DNA of 64,000 nucleotides from Ruminococcus sp. 210702-SL.1.03 (GTDB taxonomy: Bacteria; Bacillota; Clostridia; Oscillospirales; Ruminococcaceae), in the NCBI RefSeq assembly GCF_020559915.1, contig NZ_JAJCLZ010000006.1, positions 1-64,000 of the forward strand, given 5' to 3'. Positions 28,721 to 37,777 of this stretch are shown here, one piece after another. Numbering within the stretch: the stretch's first letter is position 1; every line of letters begins with the position of its first letter. The position numbers were made by a program, and so were the translations under genes. The notes under the pieces were generated by a model. That model did no database searches, was not told the origin of the DNA, and saw only the letters and a program-made list of their open reading frames with translations.

Positions 28721-30619
28721 ATGAAGATACTTAAAAGATCTCTCGCGGCTCTCTCGGCAGCGGCAGTAGCGGCAGGCGTATGCGGCTCTGTTTCGGCTTC
28801 CGCAGCAAGCGCTAAAGAGATGACTATGGCTGATATAATCAAAGACATGGGCGTAGGCATAAACCTCGGAAACACTTTCGAGTCCTGCGGCGTTGAAACA
28901 GGAATAGGAAGCTGGACATACAAGGCGGCTTTTGAAACAGGCTGGGGCAGTCCTAAGGTAACTCAGGCAATGATACAGGGCATGGCTGACGAGGGCTTCG
29001 GCTCGGTCAGAATACCCGTGGCTTGGTCTAATACATTTAAAAAGGGCGACACTACTTACACTATCGATCAGGACGCTCTCGACAGAGTTAAGGAAGTTGC
29101 TCAGTGGGCGGTAGACGCCGATATGTACGTTATCGTAAATATCCACTGGGACGGCGGCTGGTGGGCTAAGGCCTTCGGCACCGATAAGGACGAGGCTATG
29201 AAGCGCTATACCAGAATGTGGGAACAGATAGCTGACGAATTCAAGGACTTCGACCAGCACCTTATTTTCGAGTCGCTCAACGAAGAGGGCGGCAGCTGGG
29301 AAGAATATGTTTCGAAGGACGAGTCTTACAAGATACTCAACGAAGTAAACCAGACTTTCACCGACCTTGTAAGAAATTCCGGCGGAAATAACGCCGACAG
29401 ACCTCTGCTCATCGCGGGTTACAACACCGACATCGCGAAGACCTGCGACGAAAGATTTGAAATGCCTAAGGACGACAAGAACCTCAGCGCGGTTTCCGTA
29501 CACTACTACTCGCCGCAGCCTTTCGCTCTTGTTACCGACCCTGTAAGCTGGTGCCCGACCCCCCGCAAAGACTGGGGTACTGAGGAGGACTACATTGACC
29601 TCAACAACAGCATGGACACTCTGAAAAAGAGATTTGTTGACAACGGCGTGCCCGTTATCATGGGCGAGTGCGGCATGGGCTCTGAGATAATCACCAAGAA
29701 CGAGGGCGATGCTACCAAGCTTATTCTCGCTGAGATCGAAGCTATGCGCACCAGAGGAATTGCCCCCGTACTTTGGGACATCAACTACACCGAGCCCAAC
29801 AAGCAGGGCAACATTATCTACAACAGAAATACCTGCAAGCTTACCGACCCTGACATTAAGGCAGGCATCGCGGCACTTACTGACCTCGACCTCAAGAAAG
29901 ACACCGTTATCTCGGGCGACACCGAGGCTGAGCTGACATACAAGGGCGACTCGAAGAAGCTTACCCTCACCGCTGACAGCGGCGCGGAAGTTAAGTACCT
30001 CTCGGGCAACGAGGACGTAGTTACAGTTGCGGCTGACGGCACTATCACCCCTGTTGCTGTCGGAACTACCGTTATAAAGGTATACACCGAAGCTACCGAC
30101 GAATACCTGCCCGGCTACACCGAAGTTACCGTAAAGGTAGTAGCAGCCGAGAACCCGCCCGTAGTGCCCGACAGCAAAATGACTGTTGATAATTCTGTAA
30201 AGAATACTTCGCAGATCAAGCTGCCCGAAGGCTGGAAGTGGGTAAAGAACGTTGCTCTCGCAGAGGGTGAGACCACTACCGCTAAGGCTATCTACTCTAA
30301 CAAAAACTACAAGAACCGTACAGTAGAGGTAGAAATATACAGACAGAAGGTCGGAGAGACTGACAGCAGCTCTGACAGCGACACTTCAAGCACCGAAGAT
30401 ACTTCTTCAAACAGCAGCTCCGCTTCTTCGAGCAGCTCTTCAAGCAGTTCGTCTGCAAGCTCCGGCTCTTCGTCAAGCACAAGCAGCGCGGCGTCTTCGT
30501 CCGGCTCTTCGGCTGTAAACAACGATAAGAATGCGGCGACCGGTATCGGCGGCGGCATTGCAGGCTTCGCTATCCTCGGCGCGGCTGCTATGGTAGTTGC
30601 TAAGAAAAAGGGCGAATAA
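28721..30619 (+). CDS. Secreted GH5 endoglucanase with surface-anchor-like tail
   Basis: The 632-residue protein begins with a signal peptide (MKILKRSLAALSAAAVAAGV...). The GH5 catalytic domain runs to about residue 385 and shows GINLGNTFE, RIPVAW, the acid/base Glu188 in SLNEEG and the nucleophile Glu316 in MGECGMG. This fits cleavage of cellulose or a related beta-glucan outside the cell. A bacterial Ig-like domain (SGNEDVVTVAADGTITPVAVG) and a further beta-rich segment follow, then a Ser-rich linker. The end is NAATG (604-608), a hydrophobic stretch and AKKKGE. No dockerin or carbohydrate-binding module was recognised. The frame is open from 28616, but the ATG at 28721 follows AAAGGAAA and opens the signal peptide. 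Confidence 0.9.
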   Translation: MKILKRSLAALSAAAVAAGVCGSVSASAASAKEMTMADIIKDMGVGINLGNTFESCGVETGIGSWTYKAAFETGWGSPKVTQAMIQGMADEGFGSVRIPVAWSNTFKKGDTTYTIDQDALDRVKEVAQWAVDADMYVIVNIHWDGGWWAKAFGTDKDEAMKRYTRMWEQIADEFKDFDQHLIFESLNEEGGSWEEYVSKDESYKILNEVNQTFTDLVRNSGGNNADRPLLIAGYNTDIAKTCDERFEMPKDDKNLSAVSVHYYSPQPFALVTDPVSWCPTPRKDWGTEEDYIDLNNSMDTLKKRFVDNGVPVIMGECGMGSEIITKNEGDATKLILAEIEAMRTRGIAPVLWDINYTEPNKQGNIIYNRNTCKLTDPDIKAGIAALTDLDLKKDTVISGDTEAELTYKGDSKKLTLTADSGAEVKYLSGNEDVVTVAADGTITPVAVGTTVIKVYTEATDEYLPGYTEVTVKVVAAENPPVVPDSKMTVDNSVKNTSQIKLPEGWKWVKNVALAEGETTTAKAIYSNKNYKNRTVEVEIYRQKVGETDSSSDSDTSSTEDTSSNSSSASSSSSSSSSSASSGSSSSTSSAASSSGSSAVNNDKNAATGIGGGIAGFAILGAAAMVVAKKKGE

Positions 30620-30642
30620 GTCTGAAACCAACTGAATAAAAC

Positions 30643-30676
30643 AAAAATCGGACGTTTAGCGGCGTCCGATTTTTTT
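30643..30676. terminator. Bidirectional terminator between GH5 and CYTH genes
   Basis: AAAAATCGGACG pairs with CGTCCGATTTTT around eight bases, with T runs readable from either strand. Confidence 0.92.
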
Positions 30677-30697
30677 GTGCATATTTGATCTTGCCGA

Positions 30698-31219
30698 TCA
30701 CAAAGACGGGAAGTGCCCCAGCCCCGCAAGCTCGGAATTGTTGAAGCGTCTATCGCCCGTGACGTCTTTCACAAGCTCGATCTGCGGCGGCAGGTCTACG
30801 CGCGCGGAAATGTCGGGCAGCTCGATCTCCAGCGTGGCAAATTCCCGCGAAAATGGGTATATGTCAAGCTCAAAGACTTGCCCGCGCCAGCGGAAAACCA
30901 CGCGCTCTTTCTCTATCGGCGAGCGATTCGGCGCAGCTTCGGCACGCAGCCGCTCAAATTCCTCCTCGCTTATCTCGCGTTCCTCCTCGGTGCGCACGCC
31001 GAACGATACGTCGCTTTTCTCGGTGTATGTGCAGACGTAACCGCGCTCGGGCGTGCCGCGGCGGCGTATCCTGCGGCGCACGCCGTCCTGCTTTATCACA
31101 AGGTAGATCTGGAGTATCTCGGTGCGCTCGCACTCGGGCAGCTCCGCCAGCAGCTTTTCGCCCGGCATTTTGATAAGATATTTCCGCTCGATCTCAAGCG
31201 GCTTGCCTGTTTCTGACAT
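30698..31219 (-). CDS. CYTH-domain protein (triphosphatase-like)
   Basis: The 173-residue protein has the family signature ExExK in LEIERKYLI, residues 9-13, followed by alternating charged strands (RRRIRRRGTPERGY, EKERVVFRWRG, ATLEIELPD). CYTH proteins bind triphosphates in a tunnel and many hydrolyse inorganic triphosphate or nucleotide triphosphates; some make cyclic AMP. The exact reaction is unknown. It starts nine bases after rnz and is the last gene of the cca-vanZ-rnz-CYTH unit. Confidence 0.85.
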   Translation of the reverse strand: MSETGKPLEIERKYLIKMPGEKLLAELPECERTEILQIYLVIKQDGVRRRIRRRGTPERGYVCTYTEKSDVSFGVRTEEEREISEEEFERLRAEAAPNRSPIEKERVVFRWRGQVFELDIYPFSREFATLEIELPDISARVDLPPQIELVKDVTGDRRFNNSELAGLGHFPSL

Positions 31220-31228
31220 ATTTATCCC

Positions 31229-32143
31229 TCACAAACTTATCTTTTCGCCGTCCGCGCTCACCACTACGCTTTCGCATATGCGCGACAGCTCTTTCTTGAA
31301 ATTCTGCGGGTACTTCTCCGCGGGGCTGTAATGTGTCAGCCAAAGCCGCTTTGCGCCTGCGCTTTTCGCGAGTCGGCAAGCGTCCTGCATCAGCATATGC
31401 CCCTTTTTGTTCATGCTCTGCTTTTTGTCAAGCTCGCCGTACATACCCTCGCAGATGAAGAGGTCAGCATTTTCGGCGAATTTCGCTATCCCGTTGAAAG
31501 GCAGCGTATCGGTGACGTAGCAGAGCTTCACGGCGGGGCGGCTCTCGCCCGTTACCATCTCGGCGGTGATATTCTCGCCGCTTTCGAGTGTTACGCTTCC
31601 GCCTGCGTGCAGTTTGCGCCATTCTCTGACGGGCACGCCGAGCGCTTTTGCCTTTTCGGGCAGGAAAACAGGCTTGCGGCGGAAGGTCAGCGAGTAGCCA
31701 AGACAGCGGGTGCTGTGGCGCAGGGGCAGTGTGCATATCTCGAGCATCGGGTCGATCTTTTCGGCGATGAAGCTTGTCGGCTCGGCAATCGGCAGCTCGT
31801 GGAAAAATATCTCAAACGGCAGTCTGTCGCAAATGCCCAACAGCCCGCGAACAGCCGTCAGCGTGCCCTGCGGCAGGTAAATATCCAGCGGCTCGGTGCG
31901 CGAGGCGTTGCCTAACGAGAGCAGAAAGCCGGGCAGACCCGAGATGTGGTCGGCGTGTATGTGCGTGATGAGCAGTATGTCGATGCGGCTGATCTTGCAG
32001 TCGGCGCAGGTCAGCGCTATCTGCGTGCCCTCGCCGCAGTCGATGAGCACCGCTTTTCCCTCGTGCTCGATGTAGCAGGAGGTCAGCCAGCGCTCTTTCA
32101 GCGGCATCATTCCTCCAGTTCCAATAAGGCAAATGTCAGTCAT
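31229..32143 (-). CDS. rnz: Ribonuclease Z
   Basis: This metallo-beta-lactamase-fold endonuclease trims the 3' end of tRNA precursors. The 304-residue protein has DCGEGTQ, the zinc motif THIHADHISGLPG, PLRHSTRCLGY, a conserved CYVTDTLP and LTHYSP near the end. The start is ATG at 32143 (MTDICLIGTGG), with AAAGGAG about eight bases upstream; a longer frame exists from 32170. It overlaps the VanZ-type gene by eight bases. It lies beside cca, another tRNA 3'-end enzyme, which fits a shared job. Confidence 0.9.
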   Translation of the reverse strand: MTDICLIGTGGMMPLKERWLTSCYIEHEGKAVLIDCGEGTQIALTCADCKISRIDILLITHIHADHISGLPGFLLSLGNASRTEPLDIYLPQGTLTAVRGLLGICDRLPFEIFFHELPIAEPTSFIAEKIDPMLEICTLPLRHSTRCLGYSLTFRRKPVFLPEKAKALGVPVREWRKLHAGGSVTLESGENITAEMVTGESRPAVKLCYVTDTLPFNGIAKFAENADLFICEGMYGELDKKQSMNKKGHMLMQDACRLAKSAGAKRLWLTHYSPAEKYPQNFKKELSRICESVVVSADGEKISL

Positions 32144-32690
32144 TTTCCCGCTCCTTTCGCTTTTTGTCACTAAAATGCAGAGCCGCCGCGCCTACCGCCC
32201 ATGCCAGCGCCAGCCCGCAGAGCGCCCCGCAGCTGTCTATCAAAACGTCGCGTACCTGCGCGCTTCGTCCCGCCACGAAAAGCTGATGAAATTCGTCGCT
32301 CGCGGCGTAGGCGGTCGTGAATATCCATGCCGCGGCGTAGGCTTTTAACGGCTTGCGAGCGCCCTCATTCGCGAGCTTTTTGAACGTCACGAAAAATTGC
32401 GACGAGATCACCGCAAGCACAAGATATGCCGTGAAATGCGCGCATTTGCGCACGATGAATTGCAGGTTCTCGACAAATTCCGCGCGCCCAGCCCCGCTGA
32501 ATCCGGAAAAATCGGGCACTATCAGTTCGCAGAAAAAGTTTATAAATCCGCCGCTCGTCCGGCTCGACTCGTCGCCCGGCTGTGAGGAGAGGTAGAATAT
32601 CAGCCCGCACCATGCCGCCGAAAGCACAGCAAAAATCAGCCTTTTCAGCGTTCGGCGGTCGATGTATCTCAGAAATCCAAAACTGCTCAT
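32136..32690 (-). CDS. VanZ-like membrane protein
   Basis: The 184-residue protein has four or so membrane segments and the VanZ-family blocks IFYLSSQPGDES, RKCAHFTAYLVLA, and SDEFHQLFVAGR followed by DVLIDSCGALCG. VanZ from vancomycin clusters gives mild teicoplanin resistance, but most family members in Firmicutes are uncharacterised and there is no vancomycin cluster here. The ATG at 32690 overlaps the cca stop (ATGA); an earlier in-frame ATG lies at 32702. It is translationally coupled to cca and rnz. Confidence 0.85.
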   Translation of the reverse strand: MSSFGFLRYIDRRTLKRLIFAVLSAAWCGLIFYLSSQPGDESSRTSGGFINFFCELIVPDFSGFSGAGRAEFVENLQFIVRKCAHFTAYLVLAVISSQFFVTFKKLANEGARKPLKAYAAAWIFTTAYAASDEFHQLFVAGRSAQVRDVLIDSCGALCGLALAWAVGAAALHFSDKKRKEREND

Positions 32691-34051
32691 TCGTCCGCGC
32701 ACCCGCTTTCAGCCGCGCAGTTTTCGCGGATAAATCCCAGCAGTGCGCCGCGCTCGTTCGGCACGCGCTCTTCCACCACGGCGGCGAGGGTCTGCTTCAG
32801 CGCGTCGCCGATAGCCTTGCCTTTCAGCCCAAGCGCCGCTGCGTCGCGCCCGTTTATCGCGAGGTCGCTGAGCTTCAGGCAGGCGTTCTCTTCCTCAAGC
32901 TGTATCGCTATCTTCGCCATTTCGTCCAGCGCCGCCAGCTTCTCCGCGCGTTTGTAGTTCGACTGCGCGAGGGTGTCGGCGCGGCGTATCTCGAGGTAGT
33001 CCATGAAAAACTGCATATCGTACTTCGAGATGAATTTCGCGACGTTTTTCCGCTTGGGCGGGAAACGCGTGTCATGCTCGGCGATGAGGGCACAGGCGTG
33101 CTCACGCGTGTAGTTGTCCGATCTCATGCGGCGCAGTATCTCGTCAGCGTACTCCGCGCTCTTGAATTGGTGCTTTTTGAAGTGCGCCATGCCGCTCTCG
33201 TCGGTGAAAAACATATCCGGTTTGCCGATGTCGTGCAGAAGCATAACCAGCCTCAGCAGCGGGTCAGGGCGTATATTATCGACGCTGTGTGTGATGTGTT
33301 CCCACACGTCGCAGCAGTGATGCGGGTTGTTCTGCGGAAAATCGAAGCAGGGGCGCACCTCGGGTATCACCTGCGCGATTATCTCGCGAAAGCGTCGCAA
33401 GACCTCGCCCGCGTGGGGCTGTACCAGCAGCGACCTCAGCTCGGCGTAAATGCGCTCCGCCGAAACGCCGTCCAGCAGACCGCGCATCTCCATAGCGGCG
33501 TGCGCCGTGTTTTCCTCGACCTCGAAGCCCGTTTTAGCCGCGAACCGCACCGCCCGAAGTATGCGCAGAGCGTCCTCGTCGAAGCGCTTTTTCGGGTCGC
33601 CGACGCACCTCAGCACACCGCGCCGAATGTCCTCCTCGCCGCCAAACGGGTCGAAAAGCTCGCCGCGCAGGCTCAGGCACATCGCGTTTATCGTGAAATC
33701 ACGCCGCTCGAGGTCGCTTCTGATGTCGCGCACGAACTGCACGCTTTCGGGGCGGCGGTGGTCCAGGTAGTCGCCGTCGGTGCGGTAAGTGGTTATCTCT
33801 ACCTGCTCGCCGTCGATGATGACGGTCACCGTGCCGTGTTTCAGCCCCGTTGGTATCGTCCGCAGACCGTCAAACACCGCGAGGGTCTGCTCGGGCAGGG
33901 CGCTTGTGCAGATGTCCCAGTCGTGCACCTGCGCTCCGCGTATCGAGTCGCGCACGCACCCGCCCACGCACCACGCTTCAAAGCCAGCGTTTTCAAGCAT
34001 TTTCAGCGCCTGCGCGGCATATTTCGGTATTTTTATATCCAAAATTTTCAT
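32687..34051 (-). CDS. cca: CCA-adding tRNA nucleotidyltransferase with HD domain
   Basis: It adds or repairs the 3' CCA of tRNA. The 454-residue protein has the polymerase-beta-type core (CVGGCVRDSI then HDWDICTSA, with the two metal-binding Asp), the RRDFTINAM motif, and a C-terminal HD domain (HCCDVWEHI, LLHDIGKP). The start is ATG at 34051, with AAGGA upstream. The frame runs open to 34297, but that would overlap the divergent lnt-like gene. It heads the cca-vanZ-rnz-CYTH unit. Confidence 0.93.
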   Translation of the reverse strand: MKILDIKIPKYAAQALKMLENAGFEAWCVGGCVRDSIRGAQVHDWDICTSALPEQTLAVFDGLRTIPTGLKHGTVTVIIDGEQVEITTYRTDGDYLDHRRPESVQFVRDIRSDLERRDFTINAMCLSLRGELFDPFGGEEDIRRGVLRCVGDPKKRFDEDALRILRAVRFAAKTGFEVEENTAHAAMEMRGLLDGVSAERIYAELRSLLVQPHAGEVLRRFREIIAQVIPEVRPCFDFPQNNPHHCCDVWEHITHSVDNIRPDPLLRLVMLLHDIGKPDMFFTDESGMAHFKKHQFKSAEYADEILRRMRSDNYTREHACALIAEHDTRFPPKRKNVAKFISKYDMQFFMDYLEIRRADTLAQSNYKRAEKLAALDEMAKIAIQLEEENACLKLSDLAINGRDAAALGLKGKAIGDALKQTLAAVVEERVPNERGALLGFIRENCAAESGCADE

Positions 34052-34124
34052 TCTATCATTCCTTTTAATTTTGCCCTTGTTTGGAAATAATATCGTAATA
34101 ACGATCAGAAAGGGCGGCAAGACA

Positions 34125-35675
34125 ATGGCAGTTGCAGAGAATTTTACAAACATATATCGCGAACGCCGCCGTTTTTTCGCACTTCTGTTGAAGCTTGGCT
34201 GGGGCGTTTTTGCTGGGCTGCTCGAAAGCCGCGGTCTGCCGAAAATTTTCTGTCTTATCTCGATGCTGCCGATCTTCAGCGCGATGGAGTGCCGCACCCG
34301 CCGCGTGCTCGTGCTGAAGATCCTGCCGTTCCTAGCCTCCTACTGCATCACGAAAAGCTCGTTTTTGCTGACTATCCGCGATATTTCGGGTCTGCCGTTC
34401 GGCAAATATTCAGGCGCGTTCGCGCTGCTGGCGGTGCTCGCGACGGCGGGGATAATGCTGCTCCCGCTCGCCGCTGCGCTCAGCTTTTACGTCGGCGTGC
34501 GCCCCTCAGATGTCGGCAAACTGCGCGGCGCGGCGTACCTCTCGGCGCTCTGGGCGGGCGGGGAGTACCTCAGCGGGTGTCTTGGTTTTTTCTCGTTCCC
34601 GTGGCTGGGCGTGTGGGCGCAGGCGGATGGCGCGCTGCCGCTCACCCTCACCGCGAACCTGCTCGGCTGCCGATTTACCAGCTTTATCATCATGTATTTT
34701 AATGGCTTGGTGTACATTTTCTGCCGCTCGGTAAAGCTGCGCCGCCGGAAGCCTATGGTGAAGTGCGTGGCGGCTTTCATCGCGGTCGGCGGGCTGGTCG
34801 GCATCTATGGCAATTCTGAGATCTCGGCGCTGAAAGCTGAGTCTGCCGATTGCGAAAAGCTTACCGCCGCCGCTTTGCAGCTCGACTGCGAGGGCAGGGA
34901 AAAGTCCGCGATGAAGCCCGCGCAGTCGGCGCGCGAGTATATGCGCCTTGCCGAAAAGTTCACCTCCGCCGATGTGATATTCCTGCCCGAAACCGCTGTA
35001 AACGCCACTTTTTCCGCCACCCACGCCGCATTTTCTCAGCTAGTCGAGTTCGCCGAAAAAAGCGGCAAAACGGTCGTGACGGGCTGCTTTTATAAGGACG
35101 AAACGCGCGGCGAAAAGTACAACGCCGTTATCGCCGTAACGCCTGACGGCGCGGCGGACAGCCGCTATTGCAAGAGCCGCCTTGTGCCTTTCGGCGAGTT
35201 CGTGCCGTTTGCGAAAAACAGCCTTGCCGCCTGCACCGCGCCATGTAAGCCGATAGATGTCGGCGGGGTGCGGATAGCCTGCGGCGTCTGCGTCGAGTCG
35301 ATATACGGCGATATTTTTCGCGGGCAGGTGCGTCAGGCCGCGCAGCTTATTTTTATCCCGACCAACGATTCGTGGTTCGGCAGCTCGTTCGCGCGGCGGG
35401 CGCACTACGTTCACGCCAAAATGCGCGCGGTGGAAAACTCGCGTTACACCGTTCGCGCGGGCAACTGCGGTATATCTGCGATAATAACGCCGTGGGGCGA
35501 GGAAGCCGCCGCCGACCGCAGCCGCGAAAAGGGCGGTGTGTGCGCCGAAACGGCTTTGCTCAGCTCGAAAAGTTTGTACACCACCCTAGGCGATGTTTTC
35601 ATGCTGCTGCCGCTCACCCTTGCGGTGATGAGCGGTGCGGCGAGCGCGAAAGCGCGGTTCAGTCGGCGAATGTGA
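34125..35675 (+). CDS. Apolipoprotein N-acyltransferase-like protein
   Basis: The 516-residue protein has several N-terminal membrane segments and a C-terminal nitrilase domain, the layout of Lnt, which adds a third acyl chain to lipoproteins. The catalytic triad is visible as Glu289 (LPETAV), Lys350 (CKSRLVPFGEF) and Cys389 (CGVCVES). Lnt is standard in Gram-negatives and uncommon in Firmicutes, so the homologue here is notable. The start is ATG at 34125; the open frame from 33789 lies over cca. The last 17 bases overlap the convergent GH36 gene. The intergenic spacer with cca is 73 bases and holds a small inverted repeat (ATCGT/ACGAT, 34092-34105). Confidence 0.82.
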   Translation: MAVAENFTNIYRERRRFFALLLKLGWGVFAGLLESRGLPKIFCLISMLPIFSAMECRTRRVLVLKILPFLASYCITKSSFLLTIRDISGLPFGKYSGAFALLAVLATAGIMLLPLAAALSFYVGVRPSDVGKLRGAAYLSALWAGGEYLSGCLGFFSFPWLGVWAQADGALPLTLTANLLGCRFTSFIIMYFNGLVYIFCRSVKLRRRKPMVKCVAAFIAVGGLVGIYGNSEISALKAESADCEKLTAAALQLDCEGREKSAMKPAQSAREYMRLAEKFTSADVIFLPETAVNATFSATHAAFSQLVEFAEKSGKTVVTGCFYKDETRGEKYNAVIAVTPDGAADSRYCKSRLVPFGEFVPFAKNSLAACTAPCKPIDVGGVRIACGVCVESIYGDIFRGQVRQAAQLIFIPTNDSWFGSSFARRAHYVHAKMRAVENSRYTVRAGNCGISAIITPWGEEAAADRSREKGGVCAETALLSSKSLYTTLGDVFMLLPLTLAVMSGAASAKARFSRRM

Positions 35676-37776
35676 TCTTGAAAAGCCTTGCCGTGCAGGG
35701 TTTTCTGAGCTGTACTGCCAGCTTGCCGCTCTCTTTGTGCCACTCGAAACGCTCTTCGTTGAAGCTCGGGTAGACGCAGCTTACCTCGGCGTTTTTGCCC
35801 GCGAGGAATTTTATCGGCAGTTCGGCAACGTCCTCCGCCGACTCTCTGCGCCATACCGCTATGTACGCGCACTTTTCGCAGCGCAGACCCAGCGATACCC
35901 ATTCATCCGAAAAGCTTGATGTGCCCAAGCTCCAGAAGGGCAGGGCGGTCTTGATGTTGCGGCGTATCTTTTTGTAAACGGCTATGCCCTCTTTCACCAG
36001 CGCGCCGCTCTGCTCGTCGATGTTGGCAAGGTGGCCGCTCTGGTGTATGCGCAGCAGCATCGCGTTTATCATGTTGAATACCGTCTGCTCGCGGTCGCCG
36101 CCGTACATCGGGTAGCTCCATACCGCAGCCTGCTCGGGGGTGAGCGCCAGGGGCGCGTTTGCCGCTATCGTGCAGTATTTTCTATAATCGTCCTGATCTG
36201 AGGTGGACTGTATCGAGTAGCGCGAGAGCATCGCGTAATCCATACGCAGCCCGCCGCTCGAGCAGTTTTCGATGATGAGGTCGGGGTAGCGCGCGAAAAC
36301 GCCGTCGAGCCACGCGGTGTACGCACGCTCGTGCCCCAGCAGACCATCGCCCGCATTTTCCGCGTTCTGTTCAGTGCCTATTCCCGGCTCTATGTTATAA
36401 TCCATTTTGATATAGCCCACGCCGTAGTCTTTTACAAGTCGGTCGATGACCGAATCTGCGTATGCGCGCACCTTTTCGCTGCGGAAGTCGAGCTGATAGC
36501 GCGAGCGGTCGAAAACGCGCTTGCCGTGCCGCATGAAGAACCAGCTGTCGTCGGCGGTGTCCTTCAGCAGCGGGCAGTGTATGCCCATTACTTCTATCTC
36601 AAGCCACACGCCGGGTATCATTCCGCGCTCGCGTATGCGGTCGGTTATCTCTTTCAGTCCGTTCGGGAAGCGGCGGCGGCTCTCGCGCCATTCGCCTACT
36701 TCGTCCCACCAGCCGCCGTCGGCGTACCAGCCTGCGTCGATGCAGAAATATCCGCAGCCCGCCTTAGCCGCCGCGTCGATGAGCGGAAACTCTTTTTCGG
36801 CGGTGGGGTCGCCCCAAAGGCAGTTCATGTAGTCGTTAAAAATCACGGGCAGATTTTCGTTGTCGCGGTTTCTGCGGCGTATAGCGCGGCGGTATTTCGT
36901 CAGCTCGCCCACCGCTTCGTCAAAGCCCTCGCTGCTCACGCATACCGCGCATGGCACGCTCGTAAAGCTCTCGCCCACCGCCAGCGTCTTGCTCCAGTGC
37001 GATTCTATCTCGCTCGGCCCTGAAAGCTGCAAGTAGAGGTGACCCTCGCGGTCTGAGATTTCCCAGTGCCACGAGCCGTTGTGCTCTATCTGCCATAGCA
37101 TAACGCTGCCGACCTCGGTGTTTTCAAGGCAGCCCATAGGTATGTACTCCTTAGCCGACCAGTTGCCGACATTCGTGCAGGCGAATACTTTTGAGGAGTG
37201 CTGATAGTCGAGCGGCTGAGCCATTTCAAGACCTACCTGCGGCAGGGTGTATGTTTTCCATTGAAGCTCGCGCTGCCAAGAGTTGTGGCAAACGCCTATG
37301 CGCATCTTCTCGTCCTGCGTGCGCAGACCCTCTTTCTCTATGCCCGTCAGACAGAATGAAGATACATATTCAAGCGTCTGCGGCTCGCTGCCCTGATTTT
37401 CTACCACCGTCCAGCAGCGCACGGCGGATATGCCATTGTAGAACTGAAAGTGCGAAGTGACGAGCGTGCCCGTGCCTTCGTCGAACTGCGCTATCTCGAG
37501 CTTTCTGCCCGTCTGATTGCAGGTGTCGGTGAAGTCTTTGAATTTCAGCGTGTATCCCGGCGCGGTTACGATGTACTTGTTGCCGTGGCGCTCGCCCGCG
37601 CGGTCGATGCCCGACATCTGCACTTCGCAGAGGTTAAAGCCGTAAGTCCCGCTGCGCGAAGTCAGCGTTTTTTCGTCAAATGGCAGCGCCGAAAAATGCA
37701 GCAGCCGTGCGCGGTTTTCATCGTCTATCTCCAGCACGAAATATATGCCGTTTTCAAAAATCTCTATCCTCTTCAT
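35659..37776 (-). CDS. GH36 alpha-galactosidase
   Basis: It releases alpha-linked galactose from raffinose-type sugars or galactomannan side chains. The 705-residue protein is cytosolic, with no signal peptide, and has the full three-part GH36 length. The nucleophile is Asp459 in IKMDYN, and the acid/base candidate is Asp527 in SDQDD. Other family blocks are CIDAGWYADGGWW, GVWLEIEVM and ENCSSGG. It begins one base after the coaBC stop, so translation is probably coupled. Its 3' end overlaps the convergent lnt-like gene by 17 bases. Confidence 0.93.
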   Translation of the reverse strand: MKRIEIFENGIYFVLEIDDENRARLLHFSALPFDEKTLTSRSGTYGFNLCEVQMSGIDRAGERHGNKYIVTAPGYTLKFKDFTDTCNQTGRKLEIAQFDEGTGTLVTSHFQFYNGISAVRCWTVVENQGSEPQTLEYVSSFCLTGIEKEGLRTQDEKMRIGVCHNSWQRELQWKTYTLPQVGLEMAQPLDYQHSSKVFACTNVGNWSAKEYIPMGCLENTEVGSVMLWQIEHNGSWHWEISDREGHLYLQLSGPSEIESHWSKTLAVGESFTSVPCAVCVSSEGFDEAVGELTKYRRAIRRRNRDNENLPVIFNDYMNCLWGDPTAEKEFPLIDAAAKAGCGYFCIDAGWYADGGWWDEVGEWRESRRRFPNGLKEITDRIRERGMIPGVWLEIEVMGIHCPLLKDTADDSWFFMRHGKRVFDRSRYQLDFRSEKVRAYADSVIDRLVKDYGVGYIKMDYNIEPGIGTEQNAENAGDGLLGHERAYTAWLDGVFARYPDLIIENCSSGGLRMDYAMLSRYSIQSTSDQDDYRKYCTIAANAPLALTPEQAAVWSYPMYGGDREQTVFNMINAMLLRIHQSGHLANIDEQSGALVKEGIAVYKKIRRNIKTALPFWSLGTSSFSDEWVSLGLRCEKCAYIAVWRRESAEDVAELPIKFLAGKNAEVSCVYPSFNEERFEWHKESGKLAVQLRKPCTARLFKITFAD

Positions 37777-37777
37777 G

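Noticed and set aside
32136..32690. Glycopeptide-resistance gene vanZ
   Set aside because: Only the VanZ fold is present, coupled to tRNA-processing genes, with no vanHAX or vanRS nearby.
32582..34090. 502-residue plus-strand frame across cca
   Set aside because: It is a high-G+C shadow of the well supported cca gene on the other strand and has no family motif.
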